From Robiginitalea aurantiaca (lineage in GTDB: Bacteria; Bacteroidota; Bacteroidia; Flavobacteriales; Flavobacteriaceae): a DNA stretch of 63,429 nt. Below, one piece after another: positions 7,174 through 16,049 of this stretch; within the stretch, counting starts at the first letter, position 1; every line of letters starts with the position of its first letter. Where the stretch lies: positions 1 to 63,429 of the forward strand of contig NZ_JAUDUY010000013.1 of the NCBI RefSeq assembly GCF_030380815.1, given 5' to 3'. The notes beneath the pieces are model-generated. The model searched no databases and was not told where the DNA came from. It was given only the letters and a program-made list of their open reading frames with translations. The position numbers and the translations under genes were made by a program.

Positions 7174-9687
7174 TCAGTTGAATAAGATCTTCAGAGAAGC
7201 ATTAGGTGTAATGCCCAGAGATTCCTGGATAATTTGCTGGGGGCTTCCCAGGCCTGAAGGCCGGAAGAAGGTGTTGAGAGGGTTTATCCGGTTGGTCACA
7301 TTCCACATCGAGATGCCTGCCTGAATCCCGATCAGATCGCTTATTCTACTTCTGTAGATGGCAGAGACATCCAATCTGAAATAATCCTCCAGTTGCTCTT
7401 CGTTCACGGGTCCGTAGTTAATCTGATCTCCTGCCAGGGTGTTATCTGTTATGGGGGACGTAAAGGGTTTTCCTGTTCGCCAGTTGCCTCCCAGGGCGAG
7501 ATGGATCTTTCCGGCGGTATAGGTGATGCCTGTGGAAAGGGCATGGCGAATGTCAAAATTACTCCTGAAGTCTGTTTCTTCGAGTTCCGGGAAGTGGTAC
7601 TGGCTTTGAAGGTACCCGTAGCTAAACCACATATTCAAGTTGTTAAATTGTTTCCTCAATAACAGCTCAACCCCATAAGAATCGTAGTTTCCAGCAGATT
7701 TAACGAATTCATACCCATCTGTGAATCCCTGGCTTTGGGTGGTAATGCCTTCCACTCCTTTGAAGAACCCCACGGCATTGAGCAACCAGTCCTTCCGGAC
7801 ATAACTCAAGCCCAATGAACCCTGCCGGCTCCGGATTATGGGAATATCATCGTTATTGGAAAGTTGCCAGCGTCTTTTTTCAACCCCTAGAAAATCGTTT
7901 TGAAAGTTAATAATCTGGGAGGTGTTCTGGTGTTTAAACTCACCCAAAACTTCCAAATGAAACCATTGCAGGAATTTATGGTTCAGGCTGAGCCTGGGTT
8001 CCAGTAGGAATTTGCGAAACTTCTCCAGGTAGTTTCCCCGGATACCCCCGTTGATTGTTGTCCTCCTGTCCCCTGAGTTCCAGTGGACTTCCGAGAAGAC
8101 TCCGTGGGTCCGGAGGACCTCCCCGATCAATCTCCGGAAAATTGGGTTATCCACATCGTCCAGATTGGTGATTTTTGTCTCGACAAAATGATAGCCGTTT
8201 CCCCATTCCAGGGTTTCGGAAAGGCTTTTCCGCGCGATAGCGCGCACCCCTGTTTCGGAAACGCTGTTTTCCTGTAGGAACCGCTGATCCTGCAATACAT
8301 CGGAATTGATAGCCCTAAGTTTGTAATCGGATTGGTAAACCGAAAATTCCGTTGAAAAATCCGAACTCCAGTTGCGGGTGTGGTACAACCCAAAGGCCGT
8401 GCTCTTTTGTTCCAGGCTGCTCTCCTTTGCCACTTCCAAACTCTCCAGGATGGCATTTTCATTGAAAACAACCTCATTGGAGGTATGTATGAAATTGACC
8501 CGTAAGAGGTCCTTTTCCGTTGGTTTAGAAAGCAGCCGGGCCGAGGCGTCGTAGAAGTCGAAGGCGACATCGCTATTGGATACGGCCGAGGCATTCCTCT
8601 CAATTTCGGTATCCTGTGCAATGCGTTTGAAGTATTCGGAGTAGGTCGGGGTTTCAAAAAAGTCACTAATAGCTTTTCTTCCTGCGAGCTGAACAGAAGT
8701 GTTTTCTCCAAGGGGGGCATCGAGAAAACCATTGACATCAATCATATTGAGGCCGAGGCTTCCTTTGAATTCCGGGTTGATTATCTTGTCCGTACCCATG
8801 GCGATGGTGCCGCTTACACCGTCGGTCATGGCGGCTGAGGTCCCATTTTTCTGCAATTGCACTTTTTGGGTGATCTGGGGATTATACATGGAAATCAAAC
8901 CGAAAAAATGCCCGGACTGGTACATTTTTATGTCGTCCCACAGGATGAGGTTTTGGTCATGACTCCCGCCCCTGATATTGATATTCGACACGGTTTCATC
9001 GATACTCTGGATGCCTGGAAACGCCTGTACGGACTGCAGGACATCGCCTTCCACCAGGCCCGGCAGGATGGTAAACCTGTCAAAATCCAGCTGGAACGCC
9101 CCATTGTCCAGCTTATCCATGCCCCGGATGAGGTAATCGGACAGTACGATCTCAGTCAGTTTTTCCCGGTCCTGGACCATGTAGACGGGACTGCAGTTCT
9201 GGGTATTGAAGAACCTGTATTCACGGCGGATACTCCGGTGCCCGATATGCCTGATCAGTACCAGGTCGGAAGGGCTCCCCACAATGAGTTCAAAGTATCC
9301 GTCCTCGTTGGTTACCGTTCCTGTGTCCCCGGACTGTATGGTGGTGTAGGGCAGGGGTTCAAAGGAGTCCTTGTCCCGGACATAACCGCACAGCCGGAGG
9401 AGTTTGGCCGTTATGGCGATTACCGATTCTGAGAGGAATTTAAATTCAAGACCTGTCTGTTCCTGCAGGAATTCAATTTGCCGTGTAAGGCTGAGGTCCT
9501 GATCCGGAGCAGGCACCTCGATGCCCTCGATGAGATCAGATGCGTAGTTAAACTGAACGTTATTGCGATCCTGGATGTCCTTAAGAAGGATCAGCAGGGA
9601 TTTGTCAGCCTCAGGTTGCTGGCCCCGGAGGGGTGCACTGAAGAGGCAGAGCAAAAGGCTTAGTACGAAAAGTCGGTTAGTGCTCAC
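7174..9687 (-). CDS. FecA-type TonB-dependent outer-membrane receptor
   Basis: The 837-residue receptor has a signal peptide (residues 1-22, ending RGQ) and an STN domain at about 30-95, the periplasmic signalling module found only in transducer receptors. Next come a carboxypeptidase-regulatory-like beta domain (about 95-170), a plug with DVLQSVQAFPGI and SNINIRGGSHDQN (about 205-300), and a 22-strand barrel to the C-terminus. It imports a ligand, probably iron chelate or another scarce nutrient, using TonB energy. Ligand binding would be passed through the STN domain to the FecR protein encoded just upstream, whose 3' end it overlaps by about 11 bp. The gene order sigma factor, FecR, receptor is the standard arrangement. 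The ligand cannot be told from sequence. Confidence 0.9.
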   Translation of the reverse strand: MSTNRLFVLSLLLCLFSAPLRGQQPEADKSLLILLKDIQDRNNVQFNYASDLIEGIEVPAPDQDLSLTRQIEFLQEQTGLEFKFLSESVIAITAKLLRLCGYVRDKDSFEPLPYTTIQSGDTGTVTNEDGYFELIVGSPSDLVLIRHIGHRSIRREYRFFNTQNCSPVYMVQDREKLTEIVLSDYLIRGMDKLDNGAFQLDFDRFTILPGLVEGDVLQSVQAFPGIQSIDETVSNINIRGGSHDQNLILWDDIKMYQSGHFFGLISMYNPQITQKVQLQKNGTSAAMTDGVSGTIAMGTDKIINPEFKGSLGLNMIDVNGFLDAPLGENTSVQLAGRKAISDFFETPTYSEYFKRIAQDTEIERNASAVSNSDVAFDFYDASARLLSKPTEKDLLRVNFIHTSNEVVFNENAILESLEVAKESSLEQKSTAFGLYHTRNWSSDFSTEFSVYQSDYKLRAINSDVLQDQRFLQENSVSETGVRAIARKSLSETLEWGNGYHFVETKITNLDDVDNPIFRRLIGEVLRTHGVFSEVHWNSGDRRTTINGGIRGNYLEKFRKFLLEPRLSLNHKFLQWFHLEVLGEFKHQNTSQIINFQNDFLGVEKRRWQLSNNDDIPIIRSRQGSLGLSYVRKDWLLNAVGFFKGVEGITTQSQGFTDGYEFVKSAGNYDSYGVELLLRKQFNNLNMWFSYGYLQSQYHFPELEETDFRSNFDIRHALSTGITYTAGKIHLALGGNWRTGKPFTSPITDNTLAGDQINYGPVNEEQLEDYFRLDVSAIYRSRISDLIGIQAGISMWNVTNRINPLNTFFRPSGLGSPQQIIQESLGITPNASLKILFN

Positions 9688-10588
9688 GGGGTTTCACCCT
9701 GACTTCATTATTAATGCGTTTACTGTATTCCAATCCCAGGGGTTCTGTAATCGATTTGAGGGCCAGCTCCAGGTTTTCATGTGTAAAGCCCCCGGTAAAA
9801 AGCTGCCCTGAAGACACTTCCTCCAGGGTGACCTTTACCTTGTATTGGCGCTCCAGTTCGGCAAAAACTTCTGCCACGGGCACGCGTTGAAAGTCACTGA
9901 TATTATTGGTCCACTGTGGATGCGCATACGTGTTTTTCCCTGAGGATACCCCCCCATCCGAAATCCTGAAATTTTCACCGGCGCCGAGAACCAGTTCGTG
10001 ACTGCCCGAGACCACTTTTACCTGACCCTCAAAACACCGGACCTCGAATACCCGGCCCCTTTGGCGGACATTGAATTCCGTGCCCAGGACGCTGACGCTT
10101 CCCAAGGGGCTTTCCACGTCAAACCTGGCGCCTTTGGCCACATCAAAAAAGGCCTCCCCCTCCAATTGTACGTGCCTCCTCTTGTCCCAATCCGCTTTGT
10201 TGTAGGCAATTTCCGTTAGGGCATTGAGTGTTACGGAAGAAGCGTCCGGAAGTGTTATAGCAGTTTTTTCGCCTACTCCTGTTTCCACCCGGACCAACTC
10301 CTGCTGGAAAAGGAAATAGTAGAGTGCTACACCCAGTAGGAGTGCACTTGCAACGCGCATCATGGGGCGTATCCAATTCCGTTTTCGCTCCGGGGTCCTC
10401 CTGCCGGACAGCAGGTTCCCCAAGTCGGTAGAATTTCCTCCTTCCGCCAGGTCGGGCGCTGAAAATGCGGCAGCATCCGAAATGATTTCCTTGTAAAAGG
10501 AAGCCTCTTCGAGCGCTTCAAAGGCATCTGATTCCTCGGGGGAAAGCTCCCCTGTAAGCCATTTTCGTATCAAGTCGTTCCTTTCCAT
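9677..10588 (-). CDS. FecR family anti-sigma factor
   Basis: The preferred start is the ATG at 10588 (MERNDLIRKWLTGELSPEE), preceded by an AAAGGGA box. A start 27 bp upstream is possible but adds residues unlike the family. The domains are a cytoplasmic sigma-binding helical part (1-65), one membrane helix (ALLLGVALYYFLF, about 85-100), a FecR beta domain (ETGVGEKTAITLPDASSVTL, about 110-200), and a C-terminal DUF4974 domain (ELERQYKVKVTLEEVSSG) that resembles the STN fold. It holds the neighbouring ECF sigma factor inactive and releases it when the TonB receptor signals. It lies between the sigma gene and the receptor gene on the same strand. Confidence 0.92.
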   Translation of the reverse strand: MERNDLIRKWLTGELSPEESDAFEALEEASFYKEIISDAAAFSAPDLAEGGNSTDLGNLLSGRRTPERKRNWIRPMMRVASALLLGVALYYFLFQQELVRVETGVGEKTAITLPDASSVTLNALTEIAYNKADWDKRRHVQLEGEAFFDVAKGARFDVESPLGSVSVLGTEFNVRQRGRVFEVRCFEGQVKVVSGSHELVLGAGENFRISDGGVSSGKNTYAHPQWTNNISDFQRVPVAEVFAELERQYKVKVTLEEVSSGQLFTGGFTHENLELALKSITEPLGLEYSKRINNEVRVKPREH

Positions 10589-10636
10589 AGAACACGTCCC
10601 TTTCTTATATAACAACTCAGGAGTCGTTTTTCCCGA

Positions 10637-11161
10637 TTATTTTATACGGAATCCTTCCAATTCATTTTTCAAGGTGTCAAACGCCGAGTAAATCCGGTAT
10701 TCGACAACCTTTCGGGTCACGCCCAGCATCTCTGCGATTTCTGCGTGTTTTTTCCCTTCCACCTTATTGAGCAGGAAGGCTGTACGCTGCTCCTCGGTGA
10801 GCCTTGAGAGCACTTCCTGGTATTTTTTGAAATACTCTTCCTTTTGCAACAGGAATTCTGGAGATTCATTGGTATACCTGTCAGGCTGCTGCGACCGGTA
10901 TTTGAGGACCACTTTCTGATGCTTAGCTTCGTTGAGCATCATATTGTTCGCCACGGTAAAGAGGAACGACTTTGCCTTTTCAACCGTTACCTTCTTACAG
11001 TTTTCCCATAGTCTGACAAAGGCCTCCTGCATCTTGTCGTCCGGGTTAAAGCCTTCACCGTATTTGTAGTACAGGTATTTATAAAGGTCGCTGGACAGGC
11101 GTTCATAGAGGCCAGAAAACACCGATTCTTCACAAATATCCTTATGTAATTCCTTTTTCAC
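10637..11161 (-). CDS. FecI-like ECF sigma factor
   Basis: The 174 residues contain sigma-70 region 2 (YLYYKYGEGFNPDDKMQEAF, about 28-55) and region 4 with its helix-turn-helix (LTEEQRTAFLLNKVEGKKHA then EIAEMLGVTRKVVEYRIYSA, about 115-165). There is no region 3, which is typical of ECF factors. It directs RNA polymerase to the receptor gene and probably to its own cluster, under control of the FecR protein encoded 48 bp downstream. The gene is divergent from two Asp-rich lipoprotein genes that share its upstream region and may belong to the same regulon (inference). Confidence 0.93.
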   Translation of the reverse strand: MKKELHKDICEESVFSGLYERLSSDLYKYLYYKYGEGFNPDDKMQEAFVRLWENCKKVTVEKAKSFLFTVANNMMLNEAKHQKVVLKYRSQQPDRYTNESPEFLLQKEEYFKKYQEVLSRLTEEQRTAFLLNKVEGKKHAEIAEMLGVTRKVVEYRIYSAFDTLKNELEGFRIK

Positions 11162-11276
11162 TGGGAGTTATTCGACGCGATTAGAAGTATTAAATCTATT
11201 TTTTTCATTTTTTTTCAGGAGTTTTTCCAGCCGGGTTGTTTTATATATAAACATCAAAAGTGAAAACTTATTTGCC

Positions 11277-12731
11277 ATGAAAAAAAATATCAAACCATTT
11301 AGTCTTTTTTTACTCGGACTGGCACTTCTATTTTTCTCCTGCCGTGAGGAAGAATTTGAATTGGTAGAAGGGCCACGGGAAGAGGTGCTTCAGGCCAATT
11401 CAACAGTGGCTACACTGTTACAGCGCACGGCTACGAACGACGGGTCGCACGACAACATCATCGACATGGCCAGCTGCCTCAGTGTCCAGCTTCCAATTAC
11501 CGTAATAGTGAACGGACAGGAGATTAACGTGGATTCGGAAGATGATTTTGATACCATCGAGGATATTTTTGACGCCCTGGAGGACGACGATGATAGCCTT
11601 GAGATAGAATTCCCGATCACGGTAATCCTAAAGGACTACACTGAGGTACTGATTTTTGACGCCGACCAGCTGGAAGATCTGACCGAGGATTGTTCGGGTG
11701 AAAATGAACCCGACGAGGACATTGAATGTGCGGATATAAAATATCCCATAACGGCTTCGATCTTTAATTCAAGCAACGAAGTACTCGACGTGATCACCTT
11801 TACCAATGACAGTGACCTTTACAGGTTTCTGGATGGGCTGGAGGACGACGATATCGTAAACCTGGATTTTCCGATTACCGTCGTGCTTTTTGACGGGACC
11901 GAGGTCCTTGCTGCAGACCTCGACGCCCTGGAACGTATCCTTGACGATGCCAGCGATGACTGTGATGAGGACGACGACAACGACTACGATGATGATGATT
12001 GCGACTCCTGTACTACGGACCAGTTATCAGAGGTATTGGTTGGATGCCCCGACTGGCGCGTAGATCGTTTAGAGCGGGACGATCAGAATCTTGAAGAGCT
12101 TTACGAAAGCTACCTGTTCGGGTTTAGCGAAGATGGGACGCTTGAGGTGTTTTCCAGCACCGGCACCCTCGAAGGGACCTGGGAGGCGGAAGGATCTGCG
12201 AACGAGATCACCTTGTCGATCAACATCCCGGACCTCAATGATTTCAACGCATCCTGGAGGGTACATGAGATAGAACAGGAAGGGGATGCGCGTGAAATCG
12301 ACCTGAGGATAGGTGAAGACCGGCTCGAATTTGAGAGTATCTGCACTTCAGACAGCTCAGGGGACGATTCCGCGGGTGATACGACAGACGGCAACGGGAC
12401 AATGGATCTGAATTCCTATTTAACAGAGGGGTCCTGGAGCGTGTCTACCTATCTGGATAATGGCCTTGATGAAACTTCAGACTTCAGTGCATACACTTTT
12501 GTCTTTGAGGAAAACGGGGTTGTTACGGCAGATAACGGGAGTACAATCACGGGTGCATGGGCCATTCAGGAAAGCGGGGACAAGCTGGTATTGGATTTTG
12601 GAACCGCCTTGCCCCTTGACGAATTCAACGACGACTGGGATGTTTTCCTGGCCAGCGATACCCGTATCGAGCTAAATGATACCTCCGGGGGGGACGGGAT
12701 GACAGACACGCTTATCCTGACAAAACAATAA
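11277..12731 (+). CDS. Asp-rich repeat lipoprotein with two lipocalin-like C-terminal modules
   Basis: The 484-residue protein has a lipoprotein signal peptide with lipid Cys at residue 22. Two tandem repeats follow, at about 67-139 and 151-229. Each starts at a Cys, carries two PIT(V/A) strands and a D(Y/G)TEVL turn, and ends D(D)C. Then comes an almost pure Asp/Cys stretch at 225-245, followed by two copies of a module of about 105 residues (250-356 and 378-484) with the pattern F..DGTLEV....LEGTW and N.GVVTADNGS.ITGAW, similar to lipocalin-like domains of flavobacterial lipoproteins. It is probably surface-exposed and could bind calcium through the acidic run (inference). A shorter paralogue of the last module follows 26 bp downstream. 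I do not know a function. Confidence 0.7.
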   Translation: MKKNIKPFSLFLLGLALLFFSCREEEFELVEGPREEVLQANSTVATLLQRTATNDGSHDNIIDMASCLSVQLPITVIVNGQEINVDSEDDFDTIEDIFDALEDDDDSLEIEFPITVILKDYTEVLIFDADQLEDLTEDCSGENEPDEDIECADIKYPITASIFNSSNEVLDVITFTNDSDLYRFLDGLEDDDIVNLDFPITVVLFDGTEVLAADLDALERILDDASDDCDEDDDNDYDDDDCDSCTTDQLSEVLVGCPDWRVDRLERDDQNLEELYESYLFGFSEDGTLEVFSSTGTLEGTWEAEGSANEITLSINIPDLNDFNASWRVHEIEQEGDAREIDLRIGEDRLEFESICTSDSSGDDSAGDTTDGNGTMDLNSYLTEGSWSVSTYLDNGLDETSDFSAYTFVFEENGVVTADNGSTITGAWAIQESGDKLVLDFGTALPLDEFNDDWDVFLASDTRIELNDTSGGDGMTDTLILTKQ

Positions 12732-12756
12732 ACTTTTAATACAAAACAGATTTACC

Positions 12757-13260
12757 ATGAACAAGCACTTTTTAAAAATCGGATTCCTGGCGGCTATCCT
12801 ACTTAGCACGGCCTGCACAAGCGATAGTGAAAATGACGATACCACCAACCTGGCACAGTTACAGGCGGATGTGGAGGAACTGACACAAACTGCCCGCTCG
12901 GGGGAATGGACCATAACGAATTTTGTGGATGACGGCGCAGATGAAACCACTGATTTTGCAGGATACGATTTTACCTTCAACCCGGACGGAAGCCTTGTGG
13001 CGGATAACGGCACCAGCACTGTCGTGGGCACCTGGTCGATCACCATTGACGATCACTCGAGTGATGACTCGGACGATGACGGCATGAATGATGACGATGA
13101 CGATGAGATTGAGTTCAACATCTTTTTTGCCTCACCACAATCTTTTAATGAGCTATCAGAGGACTGGGATATCATTTCCTTTTCCTCTGACATGATTCAA
13201 TTGATCGATGACGATGACGACGGTGATGGTACTACAGATTTACTGACCTTCGAAAAATGA
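12757..13260 (+). CDS. Asp-rich lipocalin-like lipoprotein, paralogue of the preceding C-terminus
   Basis: The 167-residue protein has a lipoprotein signal (MNKHFLKIGFLAAILLSTAC, Cys 20) and a single lipocalin-like module. The stretches GEWTITNFVDDGADETTDF and FNPDGSLVADNG align with GSWSVSTYLDNGLDETSDF and FEENGVVTADNG of the gene just upstream, so the two arose by duplication. An insert of Asp-rich sequence (about 105-125) splits the barrel, and another acidic run is near the end. The two genes probably form one transcript ending at the terminator at 13337-13364. It is a secreted or surface lipoprotein of unknown role. Confidence 0.7.
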   Translation: MNKHFLKIGFLAAILLSTACTSDSENDDTTNLAQLQADVEELTQTARSGEWTITNFVDDGADETTDFAGYDFTFNPDGSLVADNGTSTVVGTWSITIDDHSSDDSDDDGMNDDDDDEIEFNIFFASPQSFNELSEDWDIISFSSDMIQLIDDDDDGDGTTDLLTFEK

Positions 13261-13336
13261 GTTTGGCTTAACCTGGATGCCTGATGTAAATCCATCAATT
13301 AACCCTGCTATGAAAAAGAAGGGTTTTATAAACTGA

Positions 13337-13364
13337 CCCCGGGGAGACCCGGGGCGGTTTTTTT
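13337..13364 (+). terminator. Rho-independent terminator
   Basis: CCCCGGG, a GAGA loop and CCCGGGG, then CGG and a run of seven T. It ends the Asp-rich lipoprotein transcript and sits just before the 3' end of the convergent rnf operon. Confidence 0.88.
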
Positions 13365-13409
13365 GTATAAGCATGCCTTTGGGGGGGGAGGTTTATAGGA
13401 TCAATCCCA

Positions 13410-14276
13410 TCAGGAACTCCCCATGGACCGGCTTCCCTTTCGAATAATCGGCGCACTTTCTTTTCCCTTAATGGCCACCCCATTGTCGTCTAACCAGACA
13501 ATGGCTCCTGTCGGACATCGCTGAATAGGGATTTGGGTATTGTGATTTTCGGCGTAGTTAACTACCGGTAAATTATGCTTCATCGCGATGAGTTCCCCTG
13601 GGGCATCCATAGCGCATTTGCCACAGGCGGTGCAGGCCACCTGGCAATCTTCAAGAATGGCATTGCCGTGTTCCAGATTTTTACATGCCACCCAAAGCCG
13701 GTGGCTGATGGGTTGTAATGAAAATAAGTCTTTTGGACAGGCCTCCACACAATCCCCACAGGCTGTGCATTTGTCCACATCTACAACGGGCAGGCCATGT
13801 TCGTCCATGGTAATGGCATCAAAATCGCATACGACTTCGCAATCTCCATGTCCGAGGCATCCCCAAAAACAACCCTTACCACCACCCGATATAAGGGCGG
13901 CTGCCTGGCAACTTTGTATCCCGTTATACCGCGCGCGATTGATGGCCACGTTTGTCCCCCCGGCACAGGCCAGACGCGCGACTTGTTTTTCTTCAGCCCC
14001 CAGAGCTACCCCGAGAAATTCAGCGATGGCCTTCCGGCCGTCATCCGAACTCACGGAACATTTTCCCGGCAAGGATTTCTGAAGTACCAACGCCTCAGCA
14101 AAAGGGCGGCAGCCGGGATACCCGCAGGCACCGCAGTTCGCATGGGGCAACATGTCTTCCACGGTATCGATCCGGGGATCTTCATAGACATAAAGCTTCT
14201 TGTTTGCAATAATCAGAATTATCGCAAGCAGAAAGGTTAAACCTCCAAGTACGGCTATTGCCCCAAGGACAGACAT
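13410..14276 (-). CDS. rnfB: Electron transport complex subunit RnfB
   Basis: The 288-residue protein has one N-terminal membrane helix (about 4-24). A cluster-binding motif follows (ANCGACGYPGC with C48, C51, C56 and C73), and then further iron-sulphur motifs, including CTACGDCVEACP (C170, C173, C176, C180), a cysteine-rich block at 123-150, and C211/C215/C218/C221 with C254. RnfB is the multi-cluster entry subunit that takes electrons from reduced ferredoxin and passes them to the membrane complex, which reduces NAD+ (or runs in reverse) while moving Na+ or H+. It is the last gene of the minus-strand operon, 52 bp after the ferredoxin-NADP reductase gene. In many genomes rnfB follows rnfA directly; here two genes lie between them. 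Confidence 0.92.
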   Translation of the reverse strand: MSVLGAIAVLGGLTFLLAIILIIANKKLYVYEDPRIDTVEDMLPHANCGACGYPGCRPFAEALVLQKSLPGKCSVSSDDGRKAIAEFLGVALGAEEKQVARLACAGGTNVAINRARYNGIQSCQAAALISGGGKGCFWGCLGHGDCEVVCDFDAITMDEHGLPVVDVDKCTACGDCVEACPKDLFSLQPISHRLWVACKNLEHGNAILEDCQVACTACGKCAMDAPGELIAMKHNLPVVNYAENHNTQIPIQRCPTGAIVWLDDNGVAIKGKESAPIIRKGSRSMGSS

Positions 14277-14327
14277 TCTATTTTGTGTATTCGTTCAAAA
14301 ACCAAACAGCATTGTTCCCTTACAGGA

Positions 14328-15185
14328 TCAGTAAATAATTTCGGCCCATTTTTTTCCGGCGATCAATTCGGCTTTGCGCAGCCGCCATTGTTCTTCCGAA
14401 CCCAAAATATTGGAAAAGGCCTTATTGAGCATGTTGTGGATGGCTTCATATCCCGCAACATAAACATAGGTGTTAGACATCCCGAGTAACTCGACGAGTT
14501 CCGCCTTCTGAGCCTCAAGGGCTTTGTCCAGTGCAATGGGGTCCGCCCAGTGCGGCCTGGGGCTCAGGGCAGCAAAGGCCTGGAAGGTCTCTTCATCGTA
14601 ATAATTGGTCAGGTCGCCATCTTTGTCATTCAAATACAACAATTCCAATCCGCTTCGTGCCCCATAAAACAGCCGAATTTTCCCTTCCCAATCCTTAACA
14701 TTCTTGTAGATATGCTTGATAAACGATCGGAAAGGTGCAATGCCCGTCCCCATGCCAATTAGGATTAAATTGGCCTTTTTGTCCTGAGGAACCTTAAAGG
14801 GTAATTTAAAAGGTCCTGTAACCGTAATTTCATCGCCTTTTTTGCGATTGCATAAATAATTCGAAGCGACTCCCTCGTATTTTTCCCCATTGAATTCGTC
14901 GACGTAAGAGCACCGTTTTACGAGCATGGTGAGCTGTGGATTGCCTTTGATTCGCCTTGGCAAGTCTGCCACACTGTAGAGCCTGTGATGCTGTACGTTG
15001 CCAAAATCGCCCGGGGTATTCAGCAATACGCCAAAGCTCTGGTCAACTTCGCATTCAAATTCGGGGTCCTTTACCTCAAGCACAATCTCGCGGACTTCTT
15101 CGGTGTCCGGTGGGGTAAGCCGGGTTGTATTTTTGACAACTGCCTTATATCGTTTGTCGATATCAAAATCTGATAAATTTGCCAT
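14328..15185 (-). CDS. Ferredoxin-NADP(+) reductase-like flavoprotein
   Basis: The 285-residue soluble protein has the plant-type FNR layout. The FAD domain carries HHRLYSVAD (R68-S71) and GVASNYLC (about 105-112). The NADP(H) domain carries IGMGTGIAPFRSF (about 143-155), and the chain ends in an aromatic residue (GKKWAEIIY), as in FNRs where a C-terminal Tyr stacks on the flavin. It transfers electrons between ferredoxin and NADP(H) in the cytoplasm. Its place inside the rnf operon, between the four-cysteine protein and rnfB, suggests it lets the same ferredoxin pool exchange with NADPH while Rnf handles NADH. That coupling is inference. It could instead be a flavin subunit working on Rnf itself. 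Confidence 0.85.
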   Translation of the reverse strand: MANLSDFDIDKRYKAVVKNTTRLTPPDTEEVREIVLEVKDPEFECEVDQSFGVLLNTPGDFGNVQHHRLYSVADLPRRIKGNPQLTMLVKRCSYVDEFNGEKYEGVASNYLCNRKKGDEITVTGPFKLPFKVPQDKKANLILIGMGTGIAPFRSFIKHIYKNVKDWEGKIRLFYGARSGLELLYLNDKDGDLTNYYDEETFQAFAALSPRPHWADPIALDKALEAQKAELVELLGMSNTYVYVAGYEAIHNMLNKAFSNILGSEEQWRLRKAELIAGKKWAEIIY

Positions 15186-15190
15186 GGTTC

Positions 15191-15454
15191 CTATTTAGTT
15201 CTTGTGGTTAAATGTTCTATTATAGATGTCTGGTCCTTTTCGTTCTTCAATGCTTTTTTCACGGTGCCTTCCGGATCCGCTTTTCGCTCGCAAACGGCGG
15301 TACAACCACAATCTGAGCAGCTTCTTCGACCGGCCAGCACATCTTCTTGTAGATATTCTTCGCGGAACGCATTTTTCCACTGGGCTTGTATCAGGGTCCA
15401 TACGACCACTAAACCCACTGTAAGACCGATTCCGACGATAAGTGATTGTAGCAT
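15191..15454 (-). CDS. NqrM-like four-cysteine membrane protein in the rnf operon
   Basis: The ATG at 15454 (MLQSLIVGIGLTVGLVVV) is preferred because it starts at the membrane helix and comes 10 bp after rnfA; the longer frame would overlap rnfA. The 87-residue protein has one N-terminal helix (about 3-23) and then GRRSCSDCGCTAVCERK with Cys at about 46, 49, 51 and 55, and a charged tail. NqrM (DUF539), the factor that delivers iron to the Cys site between NqrD and NqrE, is also small, has one helix and ends C.C...C[DE].[KR]. RnfA and RnfE are homologous to NqrE and NqrD and bind a cluster through similar cysteines. A maturation role is therefore likely, but the homology is from motif resemblance only. 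Confidence 0.65.
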   Translation of the reverse strand: MLQSLIVGIGLTVGLVVVWTLIQAQWKNAFREEYLQEDVLAGRRSCSDCGCTAVCERKADPEGTVKKALKNEKDQTSIIEHLTTRTK

Positions 15455-15464
15455 AACGTTTTTT

Positions 15465-16049
15465 TTATTGTGCACCCAGACCTGCAAAGCCCATAAAACA
15501 GAGCGATAAGATACCTGCTATAAACAAGGTCAGCGCGGTTCCTTTAGAAATCTGAGGTACATCTGCAAAATTTAATTGTTCCCTCAACCCGGCAATCAAT
15601 AACAGAGCCAATGTAAAGCCTGCCCCGGCTCCCAGGGCGTAAACCACACTTTCTATGAATCCGTATCCTTTATTGGTTTGAAATAGGGCCACTCCAAGGA
15701 TGGCACAGTTTGTTGTAATCAATGGAAGGAAAATACCCAGGGACCGAAACAGGGAGGGGCTCATTTTCTTGATGAACATTTCGACCAGTTGCACCGTAGA
15801 TGCAATCACAACGATATAACTGATCAGCTGCAGATATGGTGCGTTGATCGCGGCTAAAAAGGTGTGGATTCCAAAAGCACACATAGAACTGATCACCATG
15901 ACAAACATCACAGCCATGCCCATCTTTGAGGCTGTTTTAACGGCTCCGGATACGCCCAGAAAAGGACAAATGCCCAGAAAGTAGGCCAAAACAAAGTTGT
16001 TGACCAGGGCCGCATTGAGAAAAATAGTACCTAAAGACTCTGTGTTCAT
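15465..16049 (-). CDS. rnfA: Electron transport complex subunit RnfA
   Basis: The 194-residue, six-helix membrane protein matches RnfA/NqrE. It has LGICPFLGVS (C28) and ITTNCAILGV (C115), the two cysteines that, with the pair in RnfE, hold the [2Fe-2S] cluster inside the membrane. It carries electrons across the membrane in the Rnf complex. The start ATG overlaps the rnfE stop (ATGA), which indicates translational coupling. The NqrM-like gene follows after 10 bp. Family length and motifs are normal. Confidence 0.95.
   Translation of the reverse strand: MNTESLGTIFLNAALVNNFVLAYFLGICPFLGVSGAVKTASKMGMAVMFVMVISSMCAFGIHTFLAAINAPYLQLISYIVVIASTVQLVEMFIKKMSPSLFRSLGIFLPLITTNCAILGVALFQTNKGYGFIESVVYALGAGAGFTLALLLIAGLREQLNFADVPQISKGTALTLFIAGILSLCFMGFAGLGAQ

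Noticed and set aside
8127-9432. Two open frames of 191-204 codons overlapping the TonB receptor gene (minus strand 8127-8741, plus strand 8857-9432)
   Set aside because: They overlap the receptor reading frame entirely, and their residues look like shadow translation with no domain.
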